DNA of 64,000 bases from Magicicada septendecula (GCA_034769895.1 CM068367.1:124037927-124101926); one strand, 5' to 3'; counted from the first letter of the stretch, positions 11,929 through 24,525 are shown. Notes: generated from the sequence alone by a model not told the origin. Made by a program: numbers and translations.

Positions 11929-12550
11929 ATACAAGAAAAGCATCCTGAACCCGATTAACAAATCATTAGTGTTGAAAGAGAAGTAATAAAATAATAATAA
12001 TAATAATATCATGTGTATCGTACCCATCAATAATATCGTATCACTAAGAGCTAAAGAGTATGAGTCAGAAGAAAAAGAAAAAAAGAAAAAAAAGAAAACC
12101 TATAATTTGAAATAATGTATTGTATAAACTAAATAACAATAATGTGAAGAATCCCATAATGATATTTATTTATAGTCGCACTAAGACTACTTATATAATT
12201 TTGTTAATGATTGCCTGTAGATGATCCAGCAATCATATGCCTGGGCAGACGATACGTTCCTCTGCACCCAGATGGTATAATTGACGGTGGAGCAAAAGGA
12301 GTCAAAAGTACCCTCCTCCGATCCGATTCAATATAATGTTAGGGAATTAGATATTAAAGGGATAAAAAACATTAAACAAGAATGTAATACAGGAACTCAA
12401 GGAGAATACTGACACTGAATAAAGCATTAAGAACCGATAGCACAAAACTAACCAGTGATTAAGAAAATAAATTAAATAAGTGATTGATAATTTCAATCAA
12501 ACACCTGAACGATATTTGCTGAAATAATCAATTCTAGTGGCAGGGCAATA
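11929..12550 (+). other. 3' untranslated part of the Ty3/gypsy element
   Basis: No envelope or other ORF is seen. The stretch holds a run of A and G at 12074-12098 and (AAT)n near 11990-12007. The polypurine tract that should precede the 3' LTR is weak: AGTGGCAGGG at 12536-12545 is the best candidate, followed by CAATA and then the LTR at 12551. Confidence 0.6.
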
Positions 12551-15500
12551 TGTAAGGGTACATATCTTCAACATGCATTAATGAAGCAACATGATAAGAA
12601 TAATGCACTAAATGATTAACACTATGAATAAAAAGGGGTGAGTCAGAGATGAAGGAATGGGTAATTAAGATAATTATGCGATCAAACAAATAAAAGTAAT
12701 AGTAAAAGTAACCTCTGAGAAGAGAAATGTAGCAAGCAACGAAGCAAACGTTGAAAACGATAGTACAATGCGATTTAACCAAAATAACCCAATAGATATG
12801 TTAAGTGGTTAGTTGGTTAGAACCAACCAATACCAGTCAAAGGATATATAAGACCAATAAAATAAAGTGAATATGTAGAACCAGCCCCAATACCAGTGAA
12901 AGGATATATCAAAACAAACAAAATAAGTGAATAAGTAGAAACAACCAGTGATTGACCGAATAAAATGAAACCAAATGAGAAGGTGAGGACCAAAATATAA
13001 ATGAAAAAGAAATGAAAGGACACAAACAAATAATATAGAACAGAAAAAGGAGAAATGTTACACTCAAATAAAGTAGTGAAAAAGAAACCAATGAATGATA
13101 AATGTAAATGATAATTATTAGTATCAACTAAATAAGTAATGTAAATGATAAGTGTTAAAATTCAATAACTTAAAGATAAACAAAGTACACTAACCAAATT
13201 AATAGAGAGTAACTATTATAAATCACTCTAATATGACATGAACTTGTTAACAGTATAATTAACCAATGTAAAGTGAGAGATAGAGAGATAGTGAACATTG
13301 TAAAGTGAGAAAGAGAATTTGATGTTAGGTAATTTGATGACCCACTAGTAACACTTAAATAAAACACAAAAAAGTGCAAAGTGATAGTGTAAAACCCCAA
13401 AATTAAATAGAAACCCTATTGATAGGTGTGAACACCTAATAATCAGTGATAAACACTAAAGATTTATTGGTGAGATGTGTTATTAAATAAGACTTTTGTT
13501 ATTATTAGTAGTAAGATTAATTATAGATAAGGAATACTATGGTATTCAGGGAAGGAATCCCATAGAGAGTCAAAATGTTGGTGTTACCATGGATAGAAGG
13601 TAAAGTTTATTTTAGAAAGAATATAATAAAGACTGTGAAGACAAATTCAATAAACATCCTATGTTTTAAGGGAGAGTTAGTTTTGAGTAAAGTTAAATGG
13701 TGTGATGATGTTTATCACCAAGAAATAAATAAGAAGTAACAAATGTAAACAAGAGTAGTATAATAACAGTTAAAGAATTGTTTGATTAATTTTAAGTACA
13801 GGAATATGGCTGAAAAGTTATACAGACCATAAACCTAAATGTTATATTTTATAGAGAATAGTAAATAATAAACCAATTATAAACCATGGCAATATAAATA
13901 AAAAAAAATATAAATTAATATAAATATAATAATACTGGAAAGGCAGTTAGAAAATAATAGACAAACCATAATATGGAAACTAATAAAAACATGCAATTAT
14001 TATAAAACACACAAAACCATCCAACAAGTAAACAAATCATGTGTAACACAAAACAAAACATGTACAAGGGTAAAATAATATGTAATTGTATAAAGTAAGA
14101 AAATATATCTAATTACTACCTAGGCCTATGAAATGCCTAACTGTAAGAAACCAATAACAACAAATTGTAAGAAATTAACTATAATATTAGCAAATCAAAG
14201 GCAAGTAACTAGTCAATGATAATTAGTGGATCATATTAAGAGATAAATGTTAAATTAAGGACATAAATTAAGAAAGAAATGTAATTAAATATTATCAACA
14301 TGATTGTTCAAACACTAATAAATCAGCAAACCCAGCTTTGTGGGATGTCAAAATGATCTTTGAAAGATAATACGAACAGTGGTGATAATATCTCATACTT
14401 AAATAAGAAGACCAAAGAATAATAGCAATCAGAAGGTATTTAATCATTTTGAATAAAAATTGAAATATTCTAACAATGGTCTTAAGTCATGCATAGCCAA
14501 TCAGAATCAATCAGTTACCATGACAACTGAACGTTATGTATAATATTCCGTTAGAAACTGTTAATACTATAGTGACGCTCACGAGGAAGAGATGCCAAGT
14601 CGTAAAGGGCCCAAATTTTGTTTGAAACAGTCAAAGTAACCAGATTTCTTGAAGTGAAGAACCAAACTACCTGATGAGGGACTAATACATTCAACCCAGG
14701 CAACAGACCAGCTTAATTAATCCCAAATTAATTAAAATCGATCAACTAATACGAAAAAGAAGCAAGGCGTACCTAAATCCCAAGATGATTGAAGATTGAA
14801 GACCCAATCGATGAACCCCACCTATTTCAACTGTATGACACTACACCTCAAATAAACTGATTGATAAGTATTGCTGAGTTGGCCGAATTCATGAAATAAA
14901 TTCTCTTTAAATTTTCTCATAACACTTTGAACTCTCACTATAAACTGACAATATTATTTCTTTCAAAGATTAATTAATAAAACATATTTATGAATACCAA
15001 GTAACTGAAATTATAACCTATGTATGAAACGAATAACATTGGCACACACTTTTAACACCACAGAATTGAATTTAATGTAGGCCTAAACCTTTTCCATAAT
15101 TAATTACCACAATTGTAAGGTGGTGTACTTTATTTAATTATCTTGTTCTAAACTTTTTTGTCGTACTTAAAAGAATTCATTGGCAATTTTATTTTGTATA
15201 AATAAGAAAACGTCATCCATCATGGCGTCTGATTAACTTGTAATGCCAACCCTGCTTTCTGCTGAGTGAACGATAATTTATTGCCGAGGCTAAAAAACTA
15301 TTATATTAATCTCATTTGTACAAACATTATTGAAAATTAATAAGCTATAATGCCAAATAAATAAGTTTGAATCGTTACTAGCTGTCCTGTAATTATTTCA
15401 AGTGCATTATGTATGTTGAGTTCTGTAGCAGTGAATAGAATTAGCCAACAACATTTTACATTGGCAACACGTCACCCACTTAAGCGAGATTCGAGTTCCC

Positions 15501-15751
15501 GCCAGTCGGCGAATAATTCGAATCAAACACTACAGTACCATAAACAACGGAGATAGAATCTTTTAATTGTTTTCTTGCAAAACAATTTGGCGCCTATTGG
15601 GAAGAAATAACTAGTGAGTAAGGACAGGTAAGGACACACGGGCTACACGAAGCGTTTATAACACAGTGACGCATTCAACTTGTGATTAAATAAACACGCA
15701 CGCAAACGAGATTTGTTACCAATTAACACCGACGAGCAAGTTCTACTTACA
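12551..15751 (+). repeat. 3' LTR of the Ty3/gypsy element (3,201 bp)
   Basis: It starts TGTAAGGG and ends CTTACA, followed by ATAT at 15752. It aligns with the 5' LTR throughout except that the nested solo LTR is absent; the empty site is at 14984-14987. Small differences are scattered, including a deletion near 12607. LTRs above 3 kb are rare among insect gypsy elements. Confidence 0.93.
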
Positions 15752-15853
15752 ATATACGAAAAAAATTGAGCATAATTGTTTACACATGGAAATGATCAGT
15801 TTTCCAGGAATAATACTAAAATTATAATGCTACACTTGATGTCATACGTATGC
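15752..15853 (+). repeat. Dispersed repeat R1, right part of the split copy
   Basis: It resumes the R1 sequence interrupted at 405. Stretches such as GTTTACACATGGAAA and AATAATACTAAAAT match 38775-38850 and 37660-37740. The match fades at about 15853. Confidence 0.65.
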
Positions 15854-17243
15854 ATCATTTATATAGTACAATATTCTCTTGCTAACCAAATGGGTATATT
15901 TCTACAAAACAATGGAGTTGGTGAATTCACAGTTAGCTTGAGTTTAAGGGATCTGAACAATGTAACAAGTCATAATTATTTAAAGAAACCCCAACTACAG
16001 ACAAAACTGTTGAAATTCCTATAGTTGTATGAGATGACGAATTTTATAAAAACACCAATAGAATAACTGTTTCGCTCTACAGTAAGATGAATAACTTATA
16101 AGTCTGGAACAAATATTATACACGTTATTTTCCATCACTTCTTCAAGAACAAAAAGAAAAAATTTCCAAAATATTTCTGTTGCCATCATGACTATATATG
16201 GTCAGCTGTAACCAAAGAATTGAACAGACCCATACAATACTATAGATACTACACTAACCAGTACTACTCTAGTTACATTGGAACAGACCATCTAATGAAA
16301 TATACCAACTGGATTCACTGCATAGTTTGGAAAGACGAATTTATTATTATATATTTTATATTTATATTTTTATGTTTTCTTTATCAATTGAAATGAAACC
16401 AAGTTCAATTGATTTGCCATATTTTACTCAATATGATGTGTAATGTCCTCCATATTGTTTATCTAGAATTTCATATCCTTGTTGACTCTCCCAGATTCAA
16501 AATGCATGAATTGACATTTCATTTGTCAAAATTATTCCAGCTATTTGTAATTACAATATAACAAACAAAAATACCAGTTAATCACGATACTTTCATACTC
16601 TGTAGTTGGAAAATGCACTTATTAATTTTGGACTACACCATTTGATTTTTTAAAACAGTAATTATACGTAGCTATACTTATTTAAATTATGAGAATTTTT
16701 AAATATTTTAATAATTACTTTTCAATATACTGTAAGTGTTGTAAATACAAGTCAAAGCAACAGCTGATAGTTAGTCTACTTTAGACTATAATTTTCCATT
16801 AAAATTTTGTAGAGTACAATCAGGTTTGATCATGTAAACACAACACAAAATTTTAAATAAAGCAATTAAAAATAAAGTGAAAGGGAACCAGCACTTATGG
16901 AAGGGTAAGGGACGTTTCAATTGACTTGCCACCAGATTAATGAGAAAGCTTAAAGGAGAGGTTTGGTTTTTTTTTATTTTGGAACTCTTCTGAAGTTGCT
17001 TGTATGTAGGATTTTATAAATTCTTTAAAACAGTTTGAATTTTATGTAGTCTGCTAGATGATGAGATCGGCTTTTAAAAAATATGAACAAGGTTGTTGGC
17101 CCAAAACGTTTACTTACACTAGATGATCCCATTTGCTCTGCTATTATCTTTCACAATAGAGAACTAACAAGCAGCCAACTGTTTTCAAACCAAGTAGAAT
17201 ATGTGTTCCCAAGACACCTCAAATGCTACCACAAACTGTATAA
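15854..17243. other. AT-rich stretch without recognised genes
   Basis: No coding region, repeat family or RNA gene is recognised. An 82-codon ORF overlapping its start (15776-16024) shows no domain. Confidence 0.5.
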
Positions 17244-17405
17244 TATGAGGATTGTTCAATAGAAACACGTTTGATCTGTGCAGCCATGACTTCATCGCCA
17301 TGGCAACGGAATTCATTTGTTTATATTGTCTGTTTAAGTACTGGTGATGCCTGTCAAAAATATTTCCAGTTTCCTCTTTTCTAAGCATTGTGGCTGGGTT
17401 GAAAA

Positions 17406-17861
17406 ATGGCATCTATGATAGAAAATCCGCACAAAGATAATCTGCGTGCGATTATTCAGTTTTTGGCTGCTGATGGGCGTCAGCCAATGGAAATTTATAT
17501 GAGAATGAAAGCTGTATATGGTGACTGTAGTTATTCTCATACAGCAGTGGTTGAATGGTGCAATACATTTCAACAAGGAAGAGAATCCACTAAAGATTTG
17601 GCCTGTCCCAGACCTGCACGTGTTGCAGCATCAGATGAAAATGTGAGACAGCTGAAATCTGCTTTACACACAAATAGGTGCTTCAAAGTTGAGAACTTTC
17701 TCAAATGTTGAGGATCAGTGTGGGAACTGTTCATTCCATCATTCATAGTCTTGGCTATCACAAAGTGGATTCCACGACTGCTTACTGATGAGCAGAAAAA
17801 TTTGCATTTGGCCTTATCATTACAGCATTTGATGGGCTATCAACAACAAGGTAATGCCTTT
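17406..17861 (+). pseudogene. mariner transposase, N-terminal part
   Basis: The ATG at 17406 opens a frame starting with a helix-turn-helix DNA-binding region (AIIQFLAADGRQPMEIYMRM, then SYSHTAVVEWCNTFQQGRES), typical of mariner transposases binding their own inverted repeats. The frame stops at 17709-17711 after a shift. The missing coding is readable in other frames: SVGTVHSIIHSLGYHKV around 17715-17765 and WIPRLLTDEQKNL from about 17767. At 17861 the coding is cut by the solo LTR; it resumes at 20577. Confidence 0.88.
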
Positions 17862-20576
17862 TATAACCGCACGTAATTTTCCTTTATCAATATCTTCTAA
17901 AACCACCGTTGGGTTCACCACTTTATTAACACTCCAAGAATTACAGGTTCTTTATGCCTCACTTCGGATGCGTCAATTTATTACAAGACGGGTTTTAACT
18001 TAATTTATCCCTCTTTTTGTTTACATCAATTTGTAATACTTGTTAATTCTATTTCTATATAAATAAAAACACATGGAAAGGTATTTGGTAATAATAATAA
18101 TAATAATAATATTGTAATTTTATTCAAAAATTGATATAGTCTATTTATTGTAACTATTAATATAATTTAGAAATCTCAGGGTCGATTCTCTTCTCTTTTG
18201 TTAATATTATTTTTAGGTTCTTTTGGCTGATATAAAGGTTCAGTAATTATAAATAAAAACAAGTACAGAAAGTACATTACATTACAAACAATAATAATAA
18301 TGAATAATATAAATTAAGTATTAATTATAATAATAAATATGCGTTACACAATGTTTATCAGTTCAGTTTGGTTTCACACAGCCTCCTGGTCTCAGTGATG
18401 AAAAATTTCCAATATCAGTTTGTTTATGTTGTCCAAATGAAGGAATCCACTTCTTTTGGTGATCAATAAATGTTTATCTTGTCACTTTCATGGTCCGAAG
18501 CCATCTGTTGGAATATTGTGATTGAAGTCCAGTGTCTTGTTATTAATTCAATCCAAGTGTAGTTGTTCCTTCTGGTTGTTGGATCAGTAATGTTTTAAAG
18601 GTGATTTGTTTATGATGTTTCTTTATATGCTCCAATTTTATATTCTGTTATAGGTTGTATATAGTGTTTTTTACCTTGTATTATATTATTTTTTAATAAT
18701 ATTCATACGTTTTCTGTATAAATATTTAGTTTCTTTTACCAAAATTCAACCCAACTCCTTGGTTTTTTTGCCATTATAATAATAATCAACAACATTCTTT
18801 TTCTCTCTTTTGGTTTCCTGGATACACATAAATACTCTGGTCATATCTGTTCAAATTGAGATTTAGTTGTCATAGGATATTATTTTATATAATACATTAT
18901 TTTACCTTCTACATACAAGTTGCTTTTTAGTTATTACATCATAATACTTAATACAATTTACATATTATTTTATCTGACAAAACTATGAACAATTTTAATA
19001 TCAAATATTATAGTTATTTGTAATTTGACAAATATTTTTGAATAATTTATTATTTACTGAACATAATCATCTAGGCCTATGTTGACTGGTTATATTTTTA
19101 TATTGGAAGACTCATAATCGATCCTGCTTACACTTGTTTTATACTAATTAATTTTTTTTTTTTAATATAAACAAACTATTAATTAACAATTATATTTTAA
19201 TTACTATAATTCCCTTTAGGGCTTAACTGAATGCACACTTTTAAACCATTGTCTGTGTGATCAATATCTATTAAACTTATATAACTCAAACACTAATAGT
19301 ATCATCTGCTACTATGGATTAGTAATTCATTTCATTAAATAATTGTTTATAATTACTACCCACTCAGTTATTCTTAATTGAATACCACTGTATCTCACAT
19401 CCTCTTACCAAGTAATTACACTTGTCTTATATTACATTTTAATTACATTTACTTCTAAATTTGTATTTACTTTATATGCCTTTCTATTTGATTCATTCAT
19501 TATTCATTAAATTTATTATCATTATTTATTTGTTTATGGACTACTCCAAATCTAACTGGGTACTGTCTATATAGTATAGTAATCTGTCATAGTAATGTCT
19601 GTTGTAGGACTTTTGGTTCACACTTTTATTTATTTTTGTTTCTTCTTTTAAATTATTTTGATTTTGATTTGTTTAGGTAACTTGTTGTTATTGCTTGCTG
19701 ATGTCTTCAACAGTTGAAGTGTATTTTATTATGGTATTAATATTGCTTGGTGATGAGATTGACATTTATTAAACAAATTCTTCATTATTATAGGCAAATT
19801 GAAACCTACTTTCCTTGTCAATACCAATTATTTTCTTCTTTATCTCTGGAGTTTATTTATTTGTATTGGTGGCTTTAATGAATTCTAATTCTTGAGTTTT
19901 CTCTTGGTTCATTGTATATTTTATTTATATATTCCATTCTTTTATTAAAATTGATTCCATACTAATGTTAAATGATTCCCTATATATTAATATGGTATTA
20001 TGAATGAATATCGGCGTTGAGTGGCCCTTTTACGTCCAATTGCTCATCCGAACATTCACATACCTGGTACAGTGCACTTTGGCTGCTGCCCATAAAATAA
20101 TTCTAGAGTGGTGCCTTAGCTTTCTACACTCTATAAATAAAAATAATTAAAAATCTTACATCATTATATACACCATTGGAATCTTTTGTCTTCTGAATAT
20201 TCTTTCTTATTCTACCTTGCCTTCCAATAACTCCATTTATTTATTATATTCAATATTACTGTTGGTATATTTCTTAAGTAGATTTCTTTCTCTTTTATAT
20301 AACTTCACTTCAGAGTTAAATGATTTATTAGCCTTAATGTCATTCACCTTTGTTATTCAATATCTCTTGTAATATAGTAGTTTTAATTATCCTTCTATTA
20401 TTCTATCTGTTTTTATACTGCAACTCTTCTTCAGCAAGTTCATTTTCTAGTTAGTTTATTAAATTTCTCTTAGACCTATTGTCATTAATATTGCGCTCCA
20501 TCATTTATTTATACTATTATTTATACTTGATTTAATTAGATACGCTTATTTCTTTTAGAATTTTGGTGTCGTTACA
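17862..20576 (-). mobile_element. Solo LTR (2,715 bp) inserted in the mariner
   Basis: Removing 17862-20576 plus one copy of CTTT (17858-17861 or 20577-20580) restores the mariner coding frame across the junction. On the minus strand the insert starts TGTAACGACACC and ends GTTATA, an LTR-like inverted end with one mismatch. A 4-bp duplication and no internal coding suggest a solo LTR of a gypsy-type element. It is AT-rich with no ORF of note. Confidence 0.8.
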
Positions 20577-21239
20577 CTTTCTACACCAAATTGTTGCCGA
20601 TTATGAGTCTTGGTGTTATCACTATGAACCAGAATCCAAAAGTCAGAGTGTGCAGTGGAAACATGCACAATCTCCAAAGGGGAAAAAATGTCGGTCCCAA
20701 CCTTCGGCAGGAAAAGTAATGCTTACCATATTTTTTGATTATCAGGCTGTGGTGCTCTTAGATTTTAAAGAACCTGTTGTCAACATCAACGCTGAGTGAT
20801 ATGCAGACAGCTTAAAACACTTATGGGTCAGCATCAAGAATAAATGTCCCGGGAACCTCACAAATGGTGTCATTCTTCTGCATGATAATGCTCCACCCCA
20901 TGTAGCCCAGATGATTCAAGATCTGCTTGGTCATATGAAGTGGGAAGTCTTACACATCCACCTTACAGTCCCGACTTGTCCCCGTGCGATTATCATGTTT
21001 TTGGCCTATTAAAGAGATCGCTAAAAGGACGCCGGTTCAAATCAGACGCTGAGGTAGAGTTTGCTGTTAGCAAATGGTTCCGCAAACAGCCGCAAGAATT
21101 TTACCAGCAGGGAATCTACACAGTAGTGCAACAGTGGGACTCATGCCTTATTGTTAATGGAGACTTTTTAAAATCATTGAATAAAAAATGCTTTACAGCC
21201 TCTAAACGTGTTTCTATTGAACAATCCTCGTACAAGTGA
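20577..21239 (+). pseudogene. mariner transposase, catalytic part
   Basis: Coding resumes with the conserved ESWCYHYEPESKSQSVQWKH region (about 20600-20660). The first catalytic Asp of the D,D34D triad, which should stand directly before ESW, is replaced by Tyr (TAT at 20603-20605). The second Asp is present in VILLHDNAPPHVA (~20870). The third is in PPYSPDLSPCDYHVF (~20958-21000). Two breaks remain: a TGA at 20797-20799 and a frame change near 20935 before the third motif. Transposase would cut and paste the element; this one cannot, because of the lost Asp and frame breaks. Confidence 0.9.
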
Positions 21240-22358
21240 ATTCAAGCATAGTATTTGGGAACTACTGTGCAGTTTATAAAACCACTTTACACAAATCTAA
21301 TGGGTAGAGGACTTGTAGGGATTACAATAATGAATGTCTTTCTTCTTAGTGACTGCACAACTAAGGAGGAAACAATTGGAAACTGGCTGTCAGTTACATA
21401 TACGCCTATAACATTATTGTTCCATAATTTTAGTTTATTATTTTATTACATTACCAAATTGAATATTTACCTTTCATACATTCATATAATCACAGACGCC
21501 ACAGGCTATCTGACTACCAAGTAGACATCTGTTTGTATTCATACCTTACCTTACAAGTGGTTGTGATACTTACCTTTACAAGTGGTGACGTAATGTTTTA
21601 ACAACTGGAGTCCTTGCATTATTATTTTTTTCAACTGTAACATGTATTGAGAGGAGTTTAGGGGCTTAACCCCCCCCCCCCAAAGAGGGTTAAAGAAAAA
21701 AGGAAAATATCAAAAATTTAAAAAAATGTGCCAGTAAAAATATAATCATATAATTAAGTAATTAGGCTGTTTAGTTATGTGTGCATGAACATTTTTAGTT
21801 GCAGTACACTACAGTCATCTTGTAAGTACAAAATCACTTCATTTAAACATTGCTAGTTCTCTGGTGGTTGAGGGATGGTTCAAGTTGTACACATGCAAAT
21901 GTGTAAATATTGACCACTTTTTATTTATTTTACATTATGAAAAAATACTTAACAGATTTTTATTTAACATAAATGTAGAATGAGTATCTTAACAATGCAT
22001 GCACAGAACATTATAAAAATAATAACATGTGTAACCATAACATATGAAGGACAGTTGCTTGTACTTACAAAAATATTTACTGTTGAACAGCATGAGTAGT
22101 AGTATCATTTGTAATTACAATTTCTAACTAAGTAATTAATCAGTTACTGTCCTATTTAATAGGAAGCTCAGTAATAATTGTTTAATAACTAAATAACTTG
22201 TTTTAAATATAAAAGTTTTAACATCTTTTAAAATATAAAAGTCAACACATAATATCTGTTTACCATACATTTTGCATATAAAAGAAACAATTTCCATGTC
22301 CATGACAACACATAGATTCAACATTCCTAACGAAATACACTATCATTGAAACAATAGT
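21240..22358. other. AT-rich stretch without recognised genes
   Basis: Nothing recognised except a run of C at 21670-21681 and the 3' flank of the minus-strand gene at 22385-23144. Confidence 0.5.
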
Positions 22359-22364
22359 TTTATT
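22359..22364 (-). promoter_or_regulatory. Candidate poly(A) signal AATAAA for the minus-strand gene
   Basis: AATAAA on the minus strand lies ~20 bases beyond the stop codon. That gives a very short 3' UTR unless sites further on are used. Confidence 0.45.
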
Positions 22365-22384
22365 TTCACTGTTCACTCATTCAC

Positions 22385-23144
22385 TCACTCACTTGTGTCA
22401 TTTTTCTGACCAATCTTCTGTTCAATCAGTGGTATACACTTTTTAATTTTAGTTGGTTCGTTACTAAAACCCCACATGATCATCTTGACATGTTCTTTTG
22501 TCGGAAGCCCTCTCAGTGGTTCATCAGTTTCATAAAGTGGTATGTATTCTTCTTTGATTTTCTTTGCAATTGGTTTCAGATTGTTGTTTCTATGAATGTC
22601 CCAGGTGATGCTTTCATCAGGTATTTTTTTCACACGCAACTTCTTCAAATCACCATCAGCTTCATTGTAAACATCATAAAATCCCATGTCTTCAATTCCA
22701 TAGTGTTTTGCAAGTGGTAAATAATCTGCAATTATCTCTACAGGTAAGTAACTAAAATTCTCTTTGGCTCTGCTGTGTGCACGATAGTCATCAACCCATT
22801 TTTCAAACACTTCTATCGATTCTGACAAGTTCTGTCTCTTTTCTTTATCAGTTGTTCTTTTATAAATAACTTTGGCTCTGTTGTACATGGAATTGATTAT
22901 CTGAAATTGGTATGTGATGTCTCGGCCATCTAAAAGGCGCAGTGTTTCTAATGCCTTTTCTTTGTCCTTGAAACCTGCTCCTTGGAATGTGTTTTCATTT
23001 GCTTCTGATCCAAACAACTGCCCACCTTGCCAACCACTGGTTTTCTCTTTTACTTCACTGCCTGCTTCTTTCAGGTCTGCTTCTTTTTCACTTCTCTTTT
23101 CTGACTTTACCTTCGGCATATTTTTAGTTTCTTTAGGAGATTTC
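22385..23144 (-). CDS. Terminal coding exon of an unidentified host-type gene
   Basis: A 244-codon frame runs from ATG at 23119 to a stop at 22385, with no transposon-like motif. Directly upstream on the minus strand is a strong splice acceptor (pyrimidine-rich tract ending TTGTTACAG, AG at 23146-23145). The frame stays open through eight codons to that acceptor, so this is probably the last exon of a longer gene, entered in phase 2. The product starts Lys/Glu/Ser-rich and disordered-looking (residues 1-30), then has SGWQGGQLFGSEANENTF and a mostly helical part (residues 55-140) with RDITYQFQIINSMYNRAK and FEKWVDDYRAH. A charged C-terminal half carries WDIHRNNN and LRGLPTKEHVKMIMWGF. No signal peptide or membrane segment is seen. 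I do not recognise the family. Codon use is balanced and the frame undamaged, unlike all neighbouring elements. Confidence 0.75.
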
Positions 23145-23460
23145 CTGTAACAAACAAAAAAGGCAAATCATGCTGCATTAAAATTAATTAACAAATGTGG
23201 TTTTGTATATATGTGTGTATGATACAAGTTTAAAGAATGTTATTATGTTACGTATGTACATATGTAAACATGCATTTGTATAAGATGTATTTTTAAATTT
23301 TATTTTATCTTATAACAGATGGTACGATATATCCAAATCATGATAATGACTTATGCCTAAATGATTTATATTTCAGCATTTTTAAATCAATGGTTTTCAT
23401 TCAACCATATTTATGACACCAACTAAACATTCTGTTAAAATTGTAATTATTAATAAACTG

Positions 23461-23462
<2 letters not shown>

Positions 23463-23549
<87 letters not shown>
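23463..23549. repeat. (AC)n microsatellite
   Basis: About 43 uninterrupted AC units within an AT-rich spacer upstream of the minus-strand exon, possibly in its intron. Confidence 0.99.
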
Positions 23550-23550
<1 letters not shown>

Positions 23551-23776
23551 CATTTAAGTAAAATTTAATAATTTAATAAATCAATAAAGAATAACAACAC
23601 ACCACACTCATATGACACAAACTGTGTGTACAGTGTTTTTCATAGTTGATATGATTCTTATGTAGAGTATACAATTTTTTTATATTTTGAGAACCGCATG
23701 CAAACAGATTAATCAGATTTCAGAATATTCAAAAATAAAACAAAACTAAAGTTTTAAAGGTATTTAATGAAAATAC

Positions 23777-23860
23777 CAGTGGAGGCTGGTGGTTCCAAAT
23801 TTTGGTGGTTGCAGTAGTTGTTGAGTTGGTGAGAGCGAGGGGCAGGGGGTAAAAGGGCAC
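23777..23860 (+). mobile_element. Possible hAT terminus
   Basis: CAGTGGAGGCTGGTGGTT resembles hAT ends. A related inverted stretch (AACCACCAGCCTGCAC) lies at about 25909-25925, on the far side of the PLE at 24365-25425. No matching 8-bp duplication was found, so pairing these ends is speculative. Confidence 0.35.
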
Positions 23861-24409
23861 ATTACACAGGGTGCAGACCAACATATATTATCTACATCAT
23901 ACATAGTGCTGTCGTATGGAAAAAAGTAGAAAGTTACTGTTTCCCCCAAAAGAGAGCTGCTAATGATAATGGAATGATTCTATCAGTATGTCTACCTATG
24001 CCAGATTCCATGTTCCCACGTACTCATGAATGATTGCTACAAGCATCATTAACTTTGCAGTAATCAAATACTAAATATGCAGAGAACAGAAAAAGATAAA
24101 AAGAATCATGGTTTTTATACCTATAAAATAATACACTGATTTGAAAGCGATCCTTGTGTTTACAAGAACGGCAAAAAAATAAAATGAAGAAATAAAAATA
24201 AAGAATAAGAACACCAAATTTATAACACAGGCTAGTTATTTTAAATGACTCATTTGAGCTATAAGAATAGATTTTCCCTGTATTTTACTGCAACAGATTT
24301 GAACTGTTGCAACTGATTTGAACAGATTTTACTGGAAGGCACATAAATTCACCTACATAAAATATTACTATTTCTTTTATGAATTTGCTAACTGCTATAA
24401 TTTTTTATT

Positions 24410-24449
24410 GTTCGACTAAGCTTTTCGTCATTACTGACATCTTCAGGTC
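24410..24449 (-). ncRNA. Hammerhead-ribozyme-like motif, left arm of the short PLE
   Basis: The minus strand reads CUGAAGA, U, then stem GUCA with loop GUAA and UGAC, then GAAA: the conserved 5' core and helix II of a hammerhead with one extra U. Hammerheads are known from PLE terminal repeats. Helices I and III are short or unclear, so activity is uncertain. Confidence 0.5.
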
Positions 24450-24525
24450 CTAAACAACCTATAGGAAAGAAACATACTCAGATTTAATAATTCCACGAGA
24501 ATCATATCATCCAGTCAATTATAAA

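Larger units (their letters stand above)
402..15755 (+). mobile_element. Complete Ty3/gypsy LTR retrotransposon with giant LTRs
   Basis: A long direct repeat (406-6587 and 12551-15751) starts TGTAAG and ends CTTACA, perfect 6-base inverted ends. A 4-bp duplication, ATAT, flanks the whole (402-405 and 15752-15755). Between the LTRs are gag, aspartic protease, reverse transcriptase, RNase H and integrase remnants in that order, the Ty3/gypsy (Metaviridae) arrangement. No envelope-like ORF follows integrase. The two LTRs differ at roughly 40 sites over ~2.4 kb by hand count (about 1.5-2%), a fairly recent insertion, but the coding region has several stops and frame changes, so this copy is defective. 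ATAT targets are known for 17.6/297-type gypsy elements. The very long LTRs recall the Osvaldo/Ulysses group, an inference only. Confidence 0.93.
17246..21230 (+). mobile_element. mariner element split by a solo LTR
   Basis: Inverted ends of 26 bases match perfectly (17247-17272, starting GAGGATTGTTCAATAG, and its complement at 21204-21229), and TA lies on both sides (17244-17245, 21231-21232), the mariner target. Without the insert the element is about 1.27 kb, the normal mariner size. It has mutations in the transposase and a 2.7-kb insertion, so it is dead. Confidence 0.93.

Noticed and set aside
402..15755. LTR boundary at 6422, before TTTGGCGCC
   Set aside because: The 3' LTR copy extends to 15751, and inverted ends plus the ATAT duplication fix the terminus at CTTACA.
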